A DNA stretch of 64,000 nt, from positions 124,001 to 188,000 of the forward strand of contig NZ_MAYT01000001.1 of assembly GCF_001685015.1 (NCBI RefSeq), given 5' to 3'. The notes under the pieces were generated by a model. It was not told the origin of the DNA and searched no databases. It was given only the letters and a program-made list of their open reading frames with translations. The translations under genes and the position numbers were made by a program. Positions 46,745-56,059 of this stretch are shown in pieces; positions within the stretch are counted from its first letter, which is position 1, and every line of letters begins with the position of its first letter. Origin of the DNA: Pseudobacillus wudalianchiensis (GTDB lineage: Bacteria > Bacillota > Bacilli > Bacillales > Domibacillaceae).

Positions 46745-48232
46745 GTGAAGAAGAGTCCGTTTTTGGTTATGTTAGCGTTTCTATTAGTTCTTCCTCTTTT
46801 TGGGTTTCACGCAACAGCACAAGCAAGTGGTTTTACAGATGTGCCTAGCCGGGCGCAAAAAGAAGTGAACTATCTAGCTGAAGGAGGAATTGCAACTGGC
46901 TCATCAGCTACTAAGTTTGATGCTAAAAAAATAGTAACACGTCAAGAAGCAGCCGCTTTCATTAGTCGTGCTTTGCAATTAGATGGCAAAGTGCGTAACA
47001 CAATTTTCAAAGATGTACAAGCAAGTAATCCTTCATCAGGGTTGATTCAATCTGCCGTGGATAAAGGAATCTTAAACGGTTATGCAGATAAAACCTTTCT
47101 TCCGAATAAACCTGTAACACGTGGCGAAATGGCTATTATGATCGCCAGAGCATTTGGTTATCCATTTGACGGAAGCTTTTCTGGAGCAGCGAATGCATTA
47201 ATGTCTCGCGGCATTGCAAGCGGCATGTCCGATGGCTCATTTGGATCAAAACAGCAGATTATTCGCATGGACTTTTCTGTTTTCCTTGCTCGTGCCATCA
47301 ATCCTGAATTCCGAACAAAAAATACAACAAGTTTTACAAAAACGTTTTGGGTAGATACCAATAATTTAAACGTTCGTACAGGCCCGTCTACCAGTTATAA
47401 AAAAACAGGTTCTTTACAGAAAAATGTTCAAATCCTCGGCGGTCATGAAGTAGGAAGCTGGGTCTATGTGAAAGCAGGTAATACTGTTGGATTTGTTCAT
47501 AAGAGTTACCTGCGTAACACAGGAGAGGCCTCTAACGGGACAGATCAGCCAGTTACACCACCAGCCACACCAGACGAAAATGATAATACAGATAACAAAA
47601 CTGAGAAGCCTGATGTGATTGACAAGGCAGACCCGCGTTTAGGTAATCAAATTCTTATTTTAGATCCGGGTCACGGCGGCAGCGATCCTGGTGCTTCTGG
47701 TTTTGGAATAAATGAAAAAGATGTTGTCTTGGATACGGGGTTAAAAGTAAATGAATTTTTGAAGAAAACGCCATTTAAAGTGTACATGACCCGTACAGGT
47801 GATACATTCCCATCATTGTCTGATCGGACAAAGTTTGCTAAAAGCAAAAACGGCAATGTATTTGTTAGCATCCATGCGAACGCCAGCAATGGAGCAGGTA
47901 ACGGCACGGAGACTTTCTACTACTCGGCCGCAGCTACTAACCCATACGTATCTGACAGTAAATTGTTAGCAACAAAAATCCAGCAACGGATGCTGAACGC
48001 TTTACAATTAAAAAATCGCGGTGTAAAAACAGCTAATTATTATGTTATTAAATATAACAGTATGCCGGCGGCGCTTGCTGAACTTGGTTTTATCGATAAT
48101 GCAAACGACAATCAAAAACTAAAATCAGATTATTGGCGTACAGCTGCTGCTAAAGCAATCTATCTTGGTATTTTAGATTACTATAAAGCTAAAGGTTATC
48201 AAGTCGATTCCCTTTATGATGTAGCACAATAG
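46745..48232 (+). CDS. S-layer-anchored N-acetylmuramoyl-L-alanine amidase
   Basis: 495 residues. Signal peptide about 1-28, three SLH domains (about 29-190), a bacterial SH3 domain (about 200-260; NLNVRTGPSTSYKKTG), a Thr/Pro/Asp/Asn linker, and an Amidase_3 domain (about 300-485) with zinc ligands in LDPGHGGSDPG, the Glu of NEKD, SIHAN and the catalytic Glu of AELGFIDN. It cuts the amide bond between MurNAc and the stem peptide. GTG 46745 is eight bases after AGGGAG and gives a clean signal peptide; ATG 46715 would add ten residues. Confidence 0.92.
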   Translation: MKKSPFLVMLAFLLVLPLFGFHATAQASGFTDVPSRAQKEVNYLAEGGIATGSSATKFDAKKIVTRQEAAAFISRALQLDGKVRNTIFKDVQASNPSSGLIQSAVDKGILNGYADKTFLPNKPVTRGEMAIMIARAFGYPFDGSFSGAANALMSRGIASGMSDGSFGSKQQIIRMDFSVFLARAINPEFRTKNTTSFTKTFWVDTNNLNVRTGPSTSYKKTGSLQKNVQILGGHEVGSWVYVKAGNTVGFVHKSYLRNTGEASNGTDQPVTPPATPDENDNTDNKTEKPDVIDKADPRLGNQILILDPGHGGSDPGASGFGINEKDVVLDTGLKVNEFLKKTPFKVYMTRTGDTFPSLSDRTKFAKSKNGNVFVSIHANASNGAGNGTETFYYSAAATNPYVSDSKLLATKIQQRMLNALQLKNRGVKTANYYVIKYNSMPAALAELGFIDNANDNQKLKSDYWRTAAAKAIYLGILDYYKAKGYQVDSLYDVAQ

Positions 48233-48237
48233 TGTAG

Positions 48238-48295
48238 AAGAGAAGCTCTTTTAAAGGCTAATGATTCACTAGCTTTTTGAGAGCTTCTTTTTTGT
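48238..48295 (+). terminator. Rho-independent terminator after the amidase gene
   Basis: AGAAGCTCT (48241-48249)/AGAGCTTCT (48280-48288) with an inner partial stem, then six T. Confidence 0.8.
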
Positions 48296-48491
48296 GAAAA
48301 AAGTAGAGAAGATTGACCAATTACTACGCTGTTTCCCTTTTTAAGTTATTTCCCGAAAAATAGTTTGAATAGGGATAAAACCAAATAAAGCATACCTGAA
48401 AAAAGTATTTTCCAAATTATTGATTTTAAATAAAATATTGTTAATTCGTATGTTAAGATAAAATTAGACAATTTTTTCAGGAGACGCGTTT

Positions 48492-49928
48492 ATGAATAAA
48501 AAAGTAATTGTTTCTTTTTTTATTGGATACAGTCTGCTTTTTGCGGGTTCTATTTATAAGTATGAACAAAAACTTTTACATCCCGTGGCTGAAGATGCTG
48601 GCCGATTGCTGCCAATAGCTGTGAAAAGCATCAAACAGGCAGAGGGTGAAAAACAATTGCAGGATATCGTACGGCGGGCAAATAAAACGGGAGATAAATT
48701 GTCGATCGCTGGCATGCAGCATAGTCAGGGAGGCCATACTTACTATCCAAATGGAACCGTCATTGACATGAAAAAGTACAAAAAAGTTCTCCGTTTTGAT
48801 CCGCAGCAACGAACGATAACCGTTCAAAGTGGAGCAACGTGGGATGATATTCAACAGTATATTAATCCGTATGGTTTGGCGGTAAAAGTGATGCAGTCGC
48901 AAAACATTTTTACGATTGGCGGTTCGCTTAGTGTAAACGTTCATGGCCGGGATATCCGTTATGGTTCTTTAATTGATACTGTTGAATCTTTTCGGCTCTT
49001 AACGGCTGATGGTCATATTATCAACGTTAGCAGAGAAGAAAACGAGCAGCTTTTTTCGCTTGTGATCGGCGGGTATGGTCTGTTTGGCATTATTCTCGAT
49101 GTTACTTTGACGCTGGCAAAAGATGAGCTATATGAAAAAAATACGAGAATGATAGATTACAAGGAATATACTTCTTATTTTAAAGAAGTGGCGAACAACC
49201 CGGAGGTGAAAATGCATCTCGCTCGCATTTCTGTGGCACCAGATACGTACTTAAAGGAAATGTATGTAACCGATTGGACACTTGCTGCTGACCAAAGTGG
49301 GCTAGCCGCTCACAGTCCATTGAAGGAAGACAGGATTGTAGCGGCTCCGAAAATGCTGCTCGGCTTATCCCGTTATAGCGATTGGGGCAAAAACAAGTTT
49401 TGGGAGCTTCAGCGTGTCTATATGGAAAGAGGGAACGGCGAGCTTGAAACGAGAAACAATGTGATGAGGTCGGAAACAGCGTTTATGGAATATGAAAATG
49501 GCAGCCGGACAGAGGTGCTGCAGGAATACTTCGTTCCGGTGAATGAATTCATGGATTATATTGATGATTTGCGAACTGTGCTCGAGAAAGAGGAGGGATT
49601 TAACTTACTTAACATTACTATCCGATATGTAGAAAAGGATGAACAAGCGGTATTGTCTTATGCTAAGGAGGATATGTTTGCATTTGTTTTGCTTATTAAT
49701 CAAGGCAGGTCTTCACAAGAGATTGATCAAACAGAGAGAGTAATCCGTAAGATGGTTGATGTTACTCTCGATCACAAGGGAAGCTATTACTTGCCGTATT
49801 ATGCGTATCCGTCAATGGAACAACTGCACACGGCTTATCCTCGCAGCCAAGAGTTTTTCCGCATGAAAAGAAAATATGACCCAGCTGAACGCTTTATTAA
49901 TTTATTTTACGAGGAGTACGGAAAATGA
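48492..49928 (+). CDS. Membrane-anchored FAD-dependent oxidoreductase (VAO/DprE1-like)
   Basis: 478 residues. One N-terminal helix (about 5-23) acts as an anchor. The FAD_binding_4 domain (about 50-210) shows GDKLSIAGMQHSQGG, VQSGATW, the GGSLSVNVHGRD loop where DprE1 has its conserved His-Gly, and VIGGYGLFGIILDVTL. The rest is a substrate cap domain. Relatives oxidise sugar lactones or the ribose of decaprenyl-phosphoryl-ribose; the substrate here is unknown. GGAGACG precedes the ATG. The stop overlaps the next gene as ATGA. Confidence 0.82.
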   Translation: MNKKVIVSFFIGYSLLFAGSIYKYEQKLLHPVAEDAGRLLPIAVKSIKQAEGEKQLQDIVRRANKTGDKLSIAGMQHSQGGHTYYPNGTVIDMKKYKKVLRFDPQQRTITVQSGATWDDIQQYINPYGLAVKVMQSQNIFTIGGSLSVNVHGRDIRYGSLIDTVESFRLLTADGHIINVSREENEQLFSLVIGGYGLFGIILDVTLTLAKDELYEKNTRMIDYKEYTSYFKEVANNPEVKMHLARISVAPDTYLKEMYVTDWTLAADQSGLAAHSPLKEDRIVAAPKMLLGLSRYSDWGKNKFWELQRVYMERGNGELETRNNVMRSETAFMEYENGSRTEVLQEYFVPVNEFMDYIDDLRTVLEKEEGFNLLNITIRYVEKDEQAVLSYAKEDMFAFVLLINQGRSSQEIDQTERVIRKMVDVTLDHKGSYYLPYYAYPSMEQLHTAYPRSQEFFRMKRKYDPAERFINLFYEEYGK

Positions 49929-50473
49929 ATTTTCGACGGTTTATCTTATCGCAGAGCCTAATTATGATGGCAGGCAGCATGATTTTTCCTTTTTACGTTT
50001 TGCTTTTACGAAATGTGGGAGAGAGCTATACGCAATTTGGCTGGGCGTATGGCTTGTTTGCATTAACATCCGCTGTCGCTTACCCGGTTATTGGCAAAAG
50101 CGCTGACCAGTTAGGTGATCAACTTCTGCTTGTGATATATACCTGGGGAATGGCTGTCATTCTCTTGTTTTTTCCGCTTGTCACAGAGGTATGGCAAGTA
50201 TATGTGCTGCAAATTTTTATGGGGCTGCTAGGCGCTCTGCAGAAAAATACAGAGAAAACTTCACTCGCCCGTCACGTGAGGAAAGAAAGAGCGGGACAAC
50301 AAATTGGCGCTTATCATACATGGACATCGGTTGGAGCGGCTATAGCCATTATTTTAACGGGCTATATTGTTGATTTTCTTACAATTGGGACCATCTTTTA
50401 TTTAGCTTCTTTTATTTATGTGATGAGTGGAATAATTCTATTGAAAAAGCCGGAACAAGCTGCTTCTCAATGA
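49925..50473 (+). CDS. Half-length MFS transporter protein
   Basis: 182 residues with six predicted helices, only half of the usual twelve. Between helices 2 and 3 it has GKSADQLGDQLLL, the cytoplasmic MFS signature region in degenerate form. The 3' end is a normal stop (LKKPEQAASQ) and no second half follows, so it is either a genuine six-helix protein working as a dimer or a stable truncation. The ATGA overlap with the oxidoreductase gene shows coupled translation and suggests a joint function. Confidence 0.75.
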   Translation: MNFRRFILSQSLIMMAGSMIFPFYVLLLRNVGESYTQFGWAYGLFALTSAVAYPVIGKSADQLGDQLLLVIYTWGMAVILLFFPLVTEVWQVYVLQIFMGLLGALQKNTEKTSLARHVRKERAGQQIGAYHTWTSVGAAIAIILTGYIVDFLTIGTIFYLASFIYVMSGIILLKKPEQAASQ

Positions 50474-50542
50474 AATCAATACGTCTCTCTGGATAGTTTA
50501 ATCTTTTTCTAGCCTGTTATTTGGTGGTGGAGGAGGAGAAAA

Positions 50543-50950
50543 ATGATAGGTCCTAATGGTGTCGTTCTGTTTTCTATTCTGCTAGTGCCTGTTCTTATAT
50601 TGACAGGAACGGCCCTCTTATGGAAAAAACGAAGGGTTTTATTCTTATTCATTACCATCGTCGTAGTAACTGCAGAAGTGTATTACCTTATTTATAAGGA
50701 AAAGGCTGCTCTTCAAGAGTGGTATATCAGCAAGGATCGAGTGCATGAGTATTTAACAAAGAAATATCCAGGTGCCGATTGGGTCTTAATGCAGGACGAT
50801 AGCTTTTTAAGGTCAAGCAAAACAGTGGAGGTCGTCTTTATAGATGAGCCGCATGTGACGTATTTATATTCGGTAGACAATGGGAAAGTGAGCCTTACAG
50901 GCGGTAGTGTTGAGGAAGGTTACGAAATGAAAAGAAGAGATGAGGAATGA
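50543..50950 (+). CDS. Membrane protein of unknown function
   Basis: 135 residues: two helices (about 6-26, 32-52), then an 80-residue soluble domain with alternating beta-strands (VHEYLTKKYPGADWVLMQDD, VEVVFIDEPHVTYLYSV). GGAGGAGG lies before the ATG. The soluble part looks like a small alpha/beta fold of PepSY/DUF3139 type, but I do not recognise it firmly. Confidence 0.7.
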   Translation: MIGPNGVVLFSILLVPVLILTGTALLWKKRRVLFLFITIVVVTAEVYYLIYKEKAALQEWYISKDRVHEYLTKKYPGADWVLMQDDSFLRSSKTVEVVFIDEPHVTYLYSVDNGKVSLTGGSVEEGYEMKRRDEE

Positions 50951-51102
50951 AGGAGATGGCTGCATAAGATTTATTGAAAACCTAGCAGTAAAGCATTTTC
51001 CTTTTCTAAAAACAGCTCAATTTACCACTATATTCCTATAGTATATTCTCTTGCCCATTGCTATTCTAAGATGATGATAAATAAAGGAGCCATGATAAGT
51101 AA

Positions 51103-52506
51103 ATGAATCAAGATATGCCTCTTAAGAGTCTCGTTCACAAAAATGAGCAAAAATATTTTTGGCTTGTTCTTATATTGAGTGTCGCTACGTATGCTGTTTT
51201 TTTGTTTTCCATTGTAGGTATTTTTATTATTCTGGGGCTGCTTGCTATCTCGTTATTTTTACATGCTCTCTCAATCGGGTATATACGTACAAACGCCGTA
51301 AAGCTAACGGAGAGGCAATTCCCAGATGTGTATGAGCAAGTAAAAGAGATTTGTAAGAAAATGGGCATTTTGTATGTACCTGATGTGTATGTCATGGAGT
51401 CCCAAGGAGTGTTGAATGCATTTGCTACCCGCTTTTTTGGGCGAAATATGGTCGTATTGTATTCGGAAGTTTTTGAACTGTCACAGCAACAAGCGAGAGG
51501 GGAGTTAGCTTTTGTCATAGCGCACGAGCTGGCGCATATTAAGCGTAATCATTTGTCTAAAACACTATTTATCCTGCCGGCTATGTGGATTCCAGGCATT
51601 GCCGAATTATATTTGCGAGCGTGCGAGTACACATGTGATCGCTATGCTGCATATTATATCAATAATAGAGAAGCAGCTAAAAAGAGCTTAACGATTTTTG
51701 CCGTTGGCAAGGCACTCTATGAGCAGGTCGATCGAGCGGAATATTTAGATCAGATGAACAAGGAAAAAGGGTTCTTTGTATGGCTGAGCGAGGTTCTTTC
51801 CACGCATCCGCCTTTACCTAAACGAATCAATGAAATTGCTTTATTCTTTGATGAGCCAGAGAGAGTCATGATTAACAAAAGGGCCTCCAAGCTAGTTTGG
51901 CTGTGGGTACCAATGGCCGGACTAATTTTTGGTTTGGTTATCGCTGGCGGGGTGTATGTATTTGAAAAAGCCGCTGACTTTATTTTAGCAGACGATTTTG
52001 AAAGCTATGATGAAGAGGAAGCTGCCGCAGAGCCAATTCCTCCAATGATTGAGGCGGTTGTAAAGGGAAATACAGCAGCAGTTGCTGCTTTTATTAAAAA
52101 GGGAGAAGACATCCAGGTAACAGATAATCAAGGGTATACACCACTTCACTGGGCGGTGTTGGATAACAATAAAGAAATGGTGGATCAACTGTTAGAAGCT
52201 GGTGCCGACCCCAATGAAGAGGATTATTATGGGATGACTCCTTTTTCGAAAGCTGCCGAGCAGGGGAATGCAAAGATGGTGCAGAGATTGGCAGAAGCAG
52301 GAGGGGATCCAAATTATCAAAGTGAAGAGGATGAAACCACTCCTTTACTTTATGCGGTGTTTAGTGAAGATCCGTCAACCGTCGCTGTGCTGCTAAAGCT
52401 GGGAGCGAATCCTAAGCACAAGGACAGCGGGAATATGACCGCTTTAATGCATGCTATTGAATCAGGCAATCGCCCTATTATTGAATTATTAAAGAAAGTC
52501 AGTTAA
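51103..52506 (+). CDS. M48 family metalloprotease fused to ankyrin repeats
   Basis: 467 residues. Two N-terminal helices (about 18-58), then the peptidase M48 domain with zinc motif H141-E-L-A-H145 and downstream E175-x3-D179, a third helix (about 264-287), an acidic linker and four to five ankyrin repeats (about 312-467; GYTPLHWAVLDNN, GMTPFSKAAEQGN, TTPLLYAVFSED, MTALMHAIESGN). The protease half resembles HtpX-like membrane quality-control proteases. A four-codon frame (51092-51106) overlaps the start: AAAGGAG serves it, and its TGA overlaps ATG 51103, so restart may set the level. Confidence 0.88.
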   Translation: MNQDMPLKSLVHKNEQKYFWLVLILSVATYAVFLFSIVGIFIILGLLAISLFLHALSIGYIRTNAVKLTERQFPDVYEQVKEICKKMGILYVPDVYVMESQGVLNAFATRFFGRNMVVLYSEVFELSQQQARGELAFVIAHELAHIKRNHLSKTLFILPAMWIPGIAELYLRACEYTCDRYAAYYINNREAAKKSLTIFAVGKALYEQVDRAEYLDQMNKEKGFFVWLSEVLSTHPPLPKRINEIALFFDEPERVMINKRASKLVWLWVPMAGLIFGLVIAGGVYVFEKAADFILADDFESYDEEEAAAEPIPPMIEAVVKGNTAAVAAFIKKGEDIQVTDNQGYTPLHWAVLDNNKEMVDQLLEAGADPNEEDYYGMTPFSKAAEQGNAKMVQRLAEAGGDPNYQSEEDETTPLLYAVFSEDPSTVAVLLKLGANPKHKDSGNMTALMHAIESGNRPIIELLKKVS

Positions 52507-52531
52507 CTAGTGAAAAGGAGAGAATATTTAC

Positions 52532-52960
52532 ATGATTAGACAACCAGCAGGTTTTTGGAGAAGATTAGCAGCTAATTTTTTAGATGCAATTATTATTGGA
52601 ATTCCTTTATCTGTTATTAGTTATTTTATTACAGGGGATTTGGAAGGTGACCCACTTACCAATACACTGAATGTCCTCTATGCGCTGATTATTCCTGTTG
52701 TTTGGTCGGGATATACAGTAGGGAAGAAAATAATGGGGATTCGCATTGCCAAGGTGAATGGTGAGAAACTAGGCATTGGAGCTATGCTGCTGCGGACACT
52801 TGTAGCAGGTCTCATCTACGTATTAACATTAGGAATCGGTATCATTATCAGTGCTTTTATGGTCGGATTGCGAGATGATAAGCGCGCGATTCACGATTTC
52901 ATCGCTGGCACTTACGTAACCCACGACACTCCTCAATCATCAAAGATTGTTTCTCTTTAA
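52532..52960 (+). CDS. RDD family membrane protein
   Basis: 142 residues, three membrane helices. FWRRLAANFLDAIIIGIP at the N-terminus holds the Arg-Asp pair, with GKKIMGIRIAKVNGEK in the middle and DDKRAIHDFIAGTYVTH at the end, the defining R-D-D pattern. Family members have been linked to cation transport and salt tolerance. It lies 25 bases after the M48-ankyrin gene and is probably co-transcribed. The 52961-53325 gap holds only a terminator and AT-rich sequence. Confidence 0.88.
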   Translation: MIRQPAGFWRRLAANFLDAIIIGIPLSVISYFITGDLEGDPLTNTLNVLYALIIPVVWSGYTVGKKIMGIRIAKVNGEKLGIGAMLLRTLVAGLIYVLTLGIGIIISAFMVGLRDDKRAIHDFIAGTYVTHDTPQSSKIVSL

Positions 52961-53039
52961 GGGAGAGCTCGGAGGAATGGAAAACAACTCGTTCAATAGG
53001 ATTAAAGAAATCTTTTCTTTTAGGTAAGATTAAATCGAT

Positions 53040-53072
53040 TGAGCTGGCTTCGAAGGAAGCCAGCTTTTTTCT
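53040..53072 (+). terminator. Rho-independent terminator after the RDD gene
   Basis: AGCTGGCTTC (53042-53051)/GAAGCCAGCT (53056-53065), perfect 10-bp stem, then T run. Confidence 0.9.
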
Positions 53073-53325
53073 TTATCTTTTTGTAAACAAGAAGTTCATT
53101 TAAACAGTAGTGTTTAGATTTCTCTATGAGACTTAGAAAGAGGCTATTATGAGAAAGCCTTAAGAGGAATTATATCCGAAGAATGGAAAATCTGTTTGAA
53201 AATTGTAACCCATGGACTTATCATATAAGTATTATCCTATTTTAAGTAAATCCGCAAAAAAGCTTTATTGTTTCCTTTTTATAGCTTGTGTACTCATAAA
53301 ATAACTGACAAAGAAAGGGGATAAA

Positions 53326-56046
53326 ATGAAACTAAAAACAAAGTTATATATTGGATTTGGCTTTTCTTTTGTATTGTTCATTTTTTCATATTTTATTCTC
53401 ATGGTGATGATGAATCAGCTTAGCCAAAATACAAATGTTACAGTTAAAAACTACGAGATGCTTAATTTAGCAAATACTATTCAAAATGAATTAAATATAT
53501 TTAGCCGCGAATCAAGAGGCTTGATTTCCAATCCGCCGAAGGAATTAATAGACGAATTAGAAATGAATAGAACTGAGGCCCTTCAAAATGTTCATAAAGC
53601 TATCGATTCTCTTGAACAGTTAGATAAACGGAAACAATCTCAAAAGTTAATCAAAGAATTAAATAGATTAGGTAGAACCTATAGTGAACTAGAAGACATG
53701 ACAGATACCCTGGCAAAAAATGACCAAGATAAGGAAATGTTAAAAATTTTCTGGTATGACAGCCGAAAAGTGAGAGAGGAAATGAGTAGAATTGCTGGAG
53801 AGTTGCAAAAAATTCAAAAGCAAACGATCGATGAAGAATTAGAGAAGTCCGTTAAGACGTATCAGCGGACAAATCAAGTTATTTTTACCTATGTAGTCAT
53901 CGTATTTCTCGTTGGTCTCGCTGTGACAGCATGGATTTTAAGAAGCATAACAGGGAGCTTGCGAAAGGTAACTTCCGTTATGAAGGAAGTAGCTTCTGAC
54001 AGCTCAGAGCAATTGCCGCGTGTACAAGTAACGACAAAGGATGAGATCGGAGAAATCGCTTCCGCCTTTAATTCCATGGCTCAAACTCTTGAAGAACACT
54101 CTAAACAAGAAAAAGAATTAAAAAATAAAGCAGAGGAAAGAAGCTGGTTAAGTACCAAAATTGCTGAAGTAGCGCAAATGTATCCAGGGATCGATAATCT
54201 AGATGCATTAGCACAATGGTTTATCAATAAGGTAGCGAGCATTTCAGGAGCCCATTACGGGGCATTTTACATAAAAGAGAGCGAAGGGGAGCAGGAGAAA
54301 TTACGAAAGCTGGCTGCTTACACGGACACTCATTCTTCTATAAAGGAGAGCTTTTATTTAGGGGAAGGAATTGTTGGACAGTGTGCACTGGAAAATCGCA
54401 CGATCTCGCTTAAACAAGTTCCTGGCGATTATATAAAGATTGAGTCTGGTCTCGGTTCTTCACTGCCTTCCAACATACTTGTGATACCAGCAGAATTTCA
54501 TGGAGAGGTATTGGCGGTAATCGAGCTTGCTTCATTTAATGAATTTGGCCGGCTTGAACAAACGTTCCTTCAAGAAGTAATCGATAATATTGGTATGAAT
54601 ATCAATCGAACATTAAATCATATGAAAGTCGAAAAGCTGTTAGAAGAGTTTCAGTTGGTGAATGAAGAACTGCAAAGCCAGTCTGAAGAGCTTCAATTGC
54701 AGCAAGAGGAACTGCGAGCAGTAAATGAACAACTTGAAGAGCAAAATGAGCAGTCTGAGCAGAAAACGAGGGAATTAGAAGAGATCAAAATAATGTTGGA
54801 GGATAAAGCAAAGCAGTTAACGATTAGTTCGCAATATAAGTCCGAATTTCTAGCGAATATGTCTCATGAACTGCGAACCCCACTAAATAGCCTTTTGATT
54901 CTCGCTCAAATGCTTGCTGATAATACCGAGAACAATCTTTCGCCGGAACAAGTAGAGTATGCGAAGACGATCTTCACTTCAGGAAAGGACTTATTAAATT
55001 TAATTGATGACATTTTGGATATAGCGAAAGTAGAAGCAGGAAAAATGGAAGTCTTGTTTGAAGATGTAAAGATAAGTGACATTAAAGACTTCGTACAGGC
55101 TCAATTCGCTCCTATTGCCCACGAAAAGAAGATTCAATTCAATATTGAGCTGGCCGCCGGTCTCCCAGAAACTATTCGAACGGATAAGCAGCGAGTGAAA
55201 CAAATTTTAAAGAATTTATTATCTAACGCCTTTAAGTTCACTGAGCATGGAGCTGTATCTCTAATAGTGGAAAACGCAAAGGATAAACAGTCAGGTCTAG
55301 TGTTATTTGCCGTTAAGGATACAGGTATTGGCATTTCAAAAGAGAATTTAGATATTATTTTTGAGGCTTTTCAACAAGCCGACGGTACTATTAGCCGTAA
55401 ATATGGGGGAACAGGATTAGGTCTTTCTATCAGTAAAGAAATCGCTCATTTATTAGGCGGTTTCATTGAAGTAGATAGTGTAGAGCATAGTGGAAGTACA
55501 TTTACATTGTATTTACCCGATTATCAAGAAACGAAACATGCAACGGCTTCTATTTTTGAAAAAGAGGCAGCAGCTGCCATCGTGGGAGAAGCACGTACAG
55601 AATTTCCTTCTCCGCTATCGTATTCATTGTTAGTGAATGAGCAAAAAGAAACCGATAGGAGACAGCCCGTATTCAAAGGAAGGAAAATATTGATCGTAGA
55701 TGATGACATCAGAAATATATTTGCCTTAACGGCAGCGCTTGAGCAGTATCAGGCGGAAGTGATGTTTGCAGAGAACGGCAGGGAAGGGGTCGTGCTTCTA
55801 CAAAAAAATCCAGAGATTGATTTAATCTTTATGGATATTATGATGCCGGAAATGAACGGCTTTGAAGCTATTCGAGCTATACGTGAAATGCCTAAATTTA
55901 AACACTTGCCCATTATTGCTCTTACAGCAAAAGCAATGAAAGATGACCGGCAACAGTGCATTGATGCCGGCGCTTCGGATTATATCAGTAAACCAATTGA
56001 TTTAGAACAACTATTTTCCATTATACAAGTTTGGTTATATAGATAG
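53326..56046 (+). CDS. Hybrid histidine kinase (RsbK-like: CHASE3-HAMP-GAF-HK-REC)
   Basis: 906 residues. Helices about 8-30 and 186-206 flank an all-helical extracytoplasmic region of CHASE3 type; HAMP about 207-262; GAF about 285-430; long coiled coil about 432-500 rich in Gln/Glu; dimerisation domain with H514 in ANMSHELRTPLN; ATPase domain with DTGIGIS and GGTGLGLSISKE; C-terminal receiver about 785-906 with phospho-acceptor D837. The layout and the adjacent CheR gene match B. cereus RsbK. GAAAGGGG precedes the ATG. Confidence 0.9.
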   Translation: MKLKTKLYIGFGFSFVLFIFSYFILMVMMNQLSQNTNVTVKNYEMLNLANTIQNELNIFSRESRGLISNPPKELIDELEMNRTEALQNVHKAIDSLEQLDKRKQSQKLIKELNRLGRTYSELEDMTDTLAKNDQDKEMLKIFWYDSRKVREEMSRIAGELQKIQKQTIDEELEKSVKTYQRTNQVIFTYVVIVFLVGLAVTAWILRSITGSLRKVTSVMKEVASDSSEQLPRVQVTTKDEIGEIASAFNSMAQTLEEHSKQEKELKNKAEERSWLSTKIAEVAQMYPGIDNLDALAQWFINKVASISGAHYGAFYIKESEGEQEKLRKLAAYTDTHSSIKESFYLGEGIVGQCALENRTISLKQVPGDYIKIESGLGSSLPSNILVIPAEFHGEVLAVIELASFNEFGRLEQTFLQEVIDNIGMNINRTLNHMKVEKLLEEFQLVNEELQSQSEELQLQQEELRAVNEQLEEQNEQSEQKTRELEEIKIMLEDKAKQLTISSQYKSEFLANMSHELRTPLNSLLILAQMLADNTENNLSPEQVEYAKTIFTSGKDLLNLIDDILDIAKVEAGKMEVLFEDVKISDIKDFVQAQFAPIAHEKKIQFNIELAAGLPETIRTDKQRVKQILKNLLSNAFKFTEHGAVSLIVENAKDKQSGLVLFAVKDTGIGISKENLDIIFEAFQQADGTISRKYGGTGLGLSISKEIAHLLGGFIEVDSVEHSGSTFTLYLPDYQETKHATASIFEKEAAAAIVGEARTEFPSPLSYSLLVNEQKETDRRQPVFKGRKILIVDDDIRNIFALTAALEQYQAEVMFAENGREGVVLLQKNPEIDLIFMDIMMPEMNGFEAIRAIREMPKFKHLPIIALTAKAMKDDRQQCIDAGASDYISKPIDLEQLFSIIQVWLYR

Positions 56047-56059
56047 GCGGAGGATGAGG

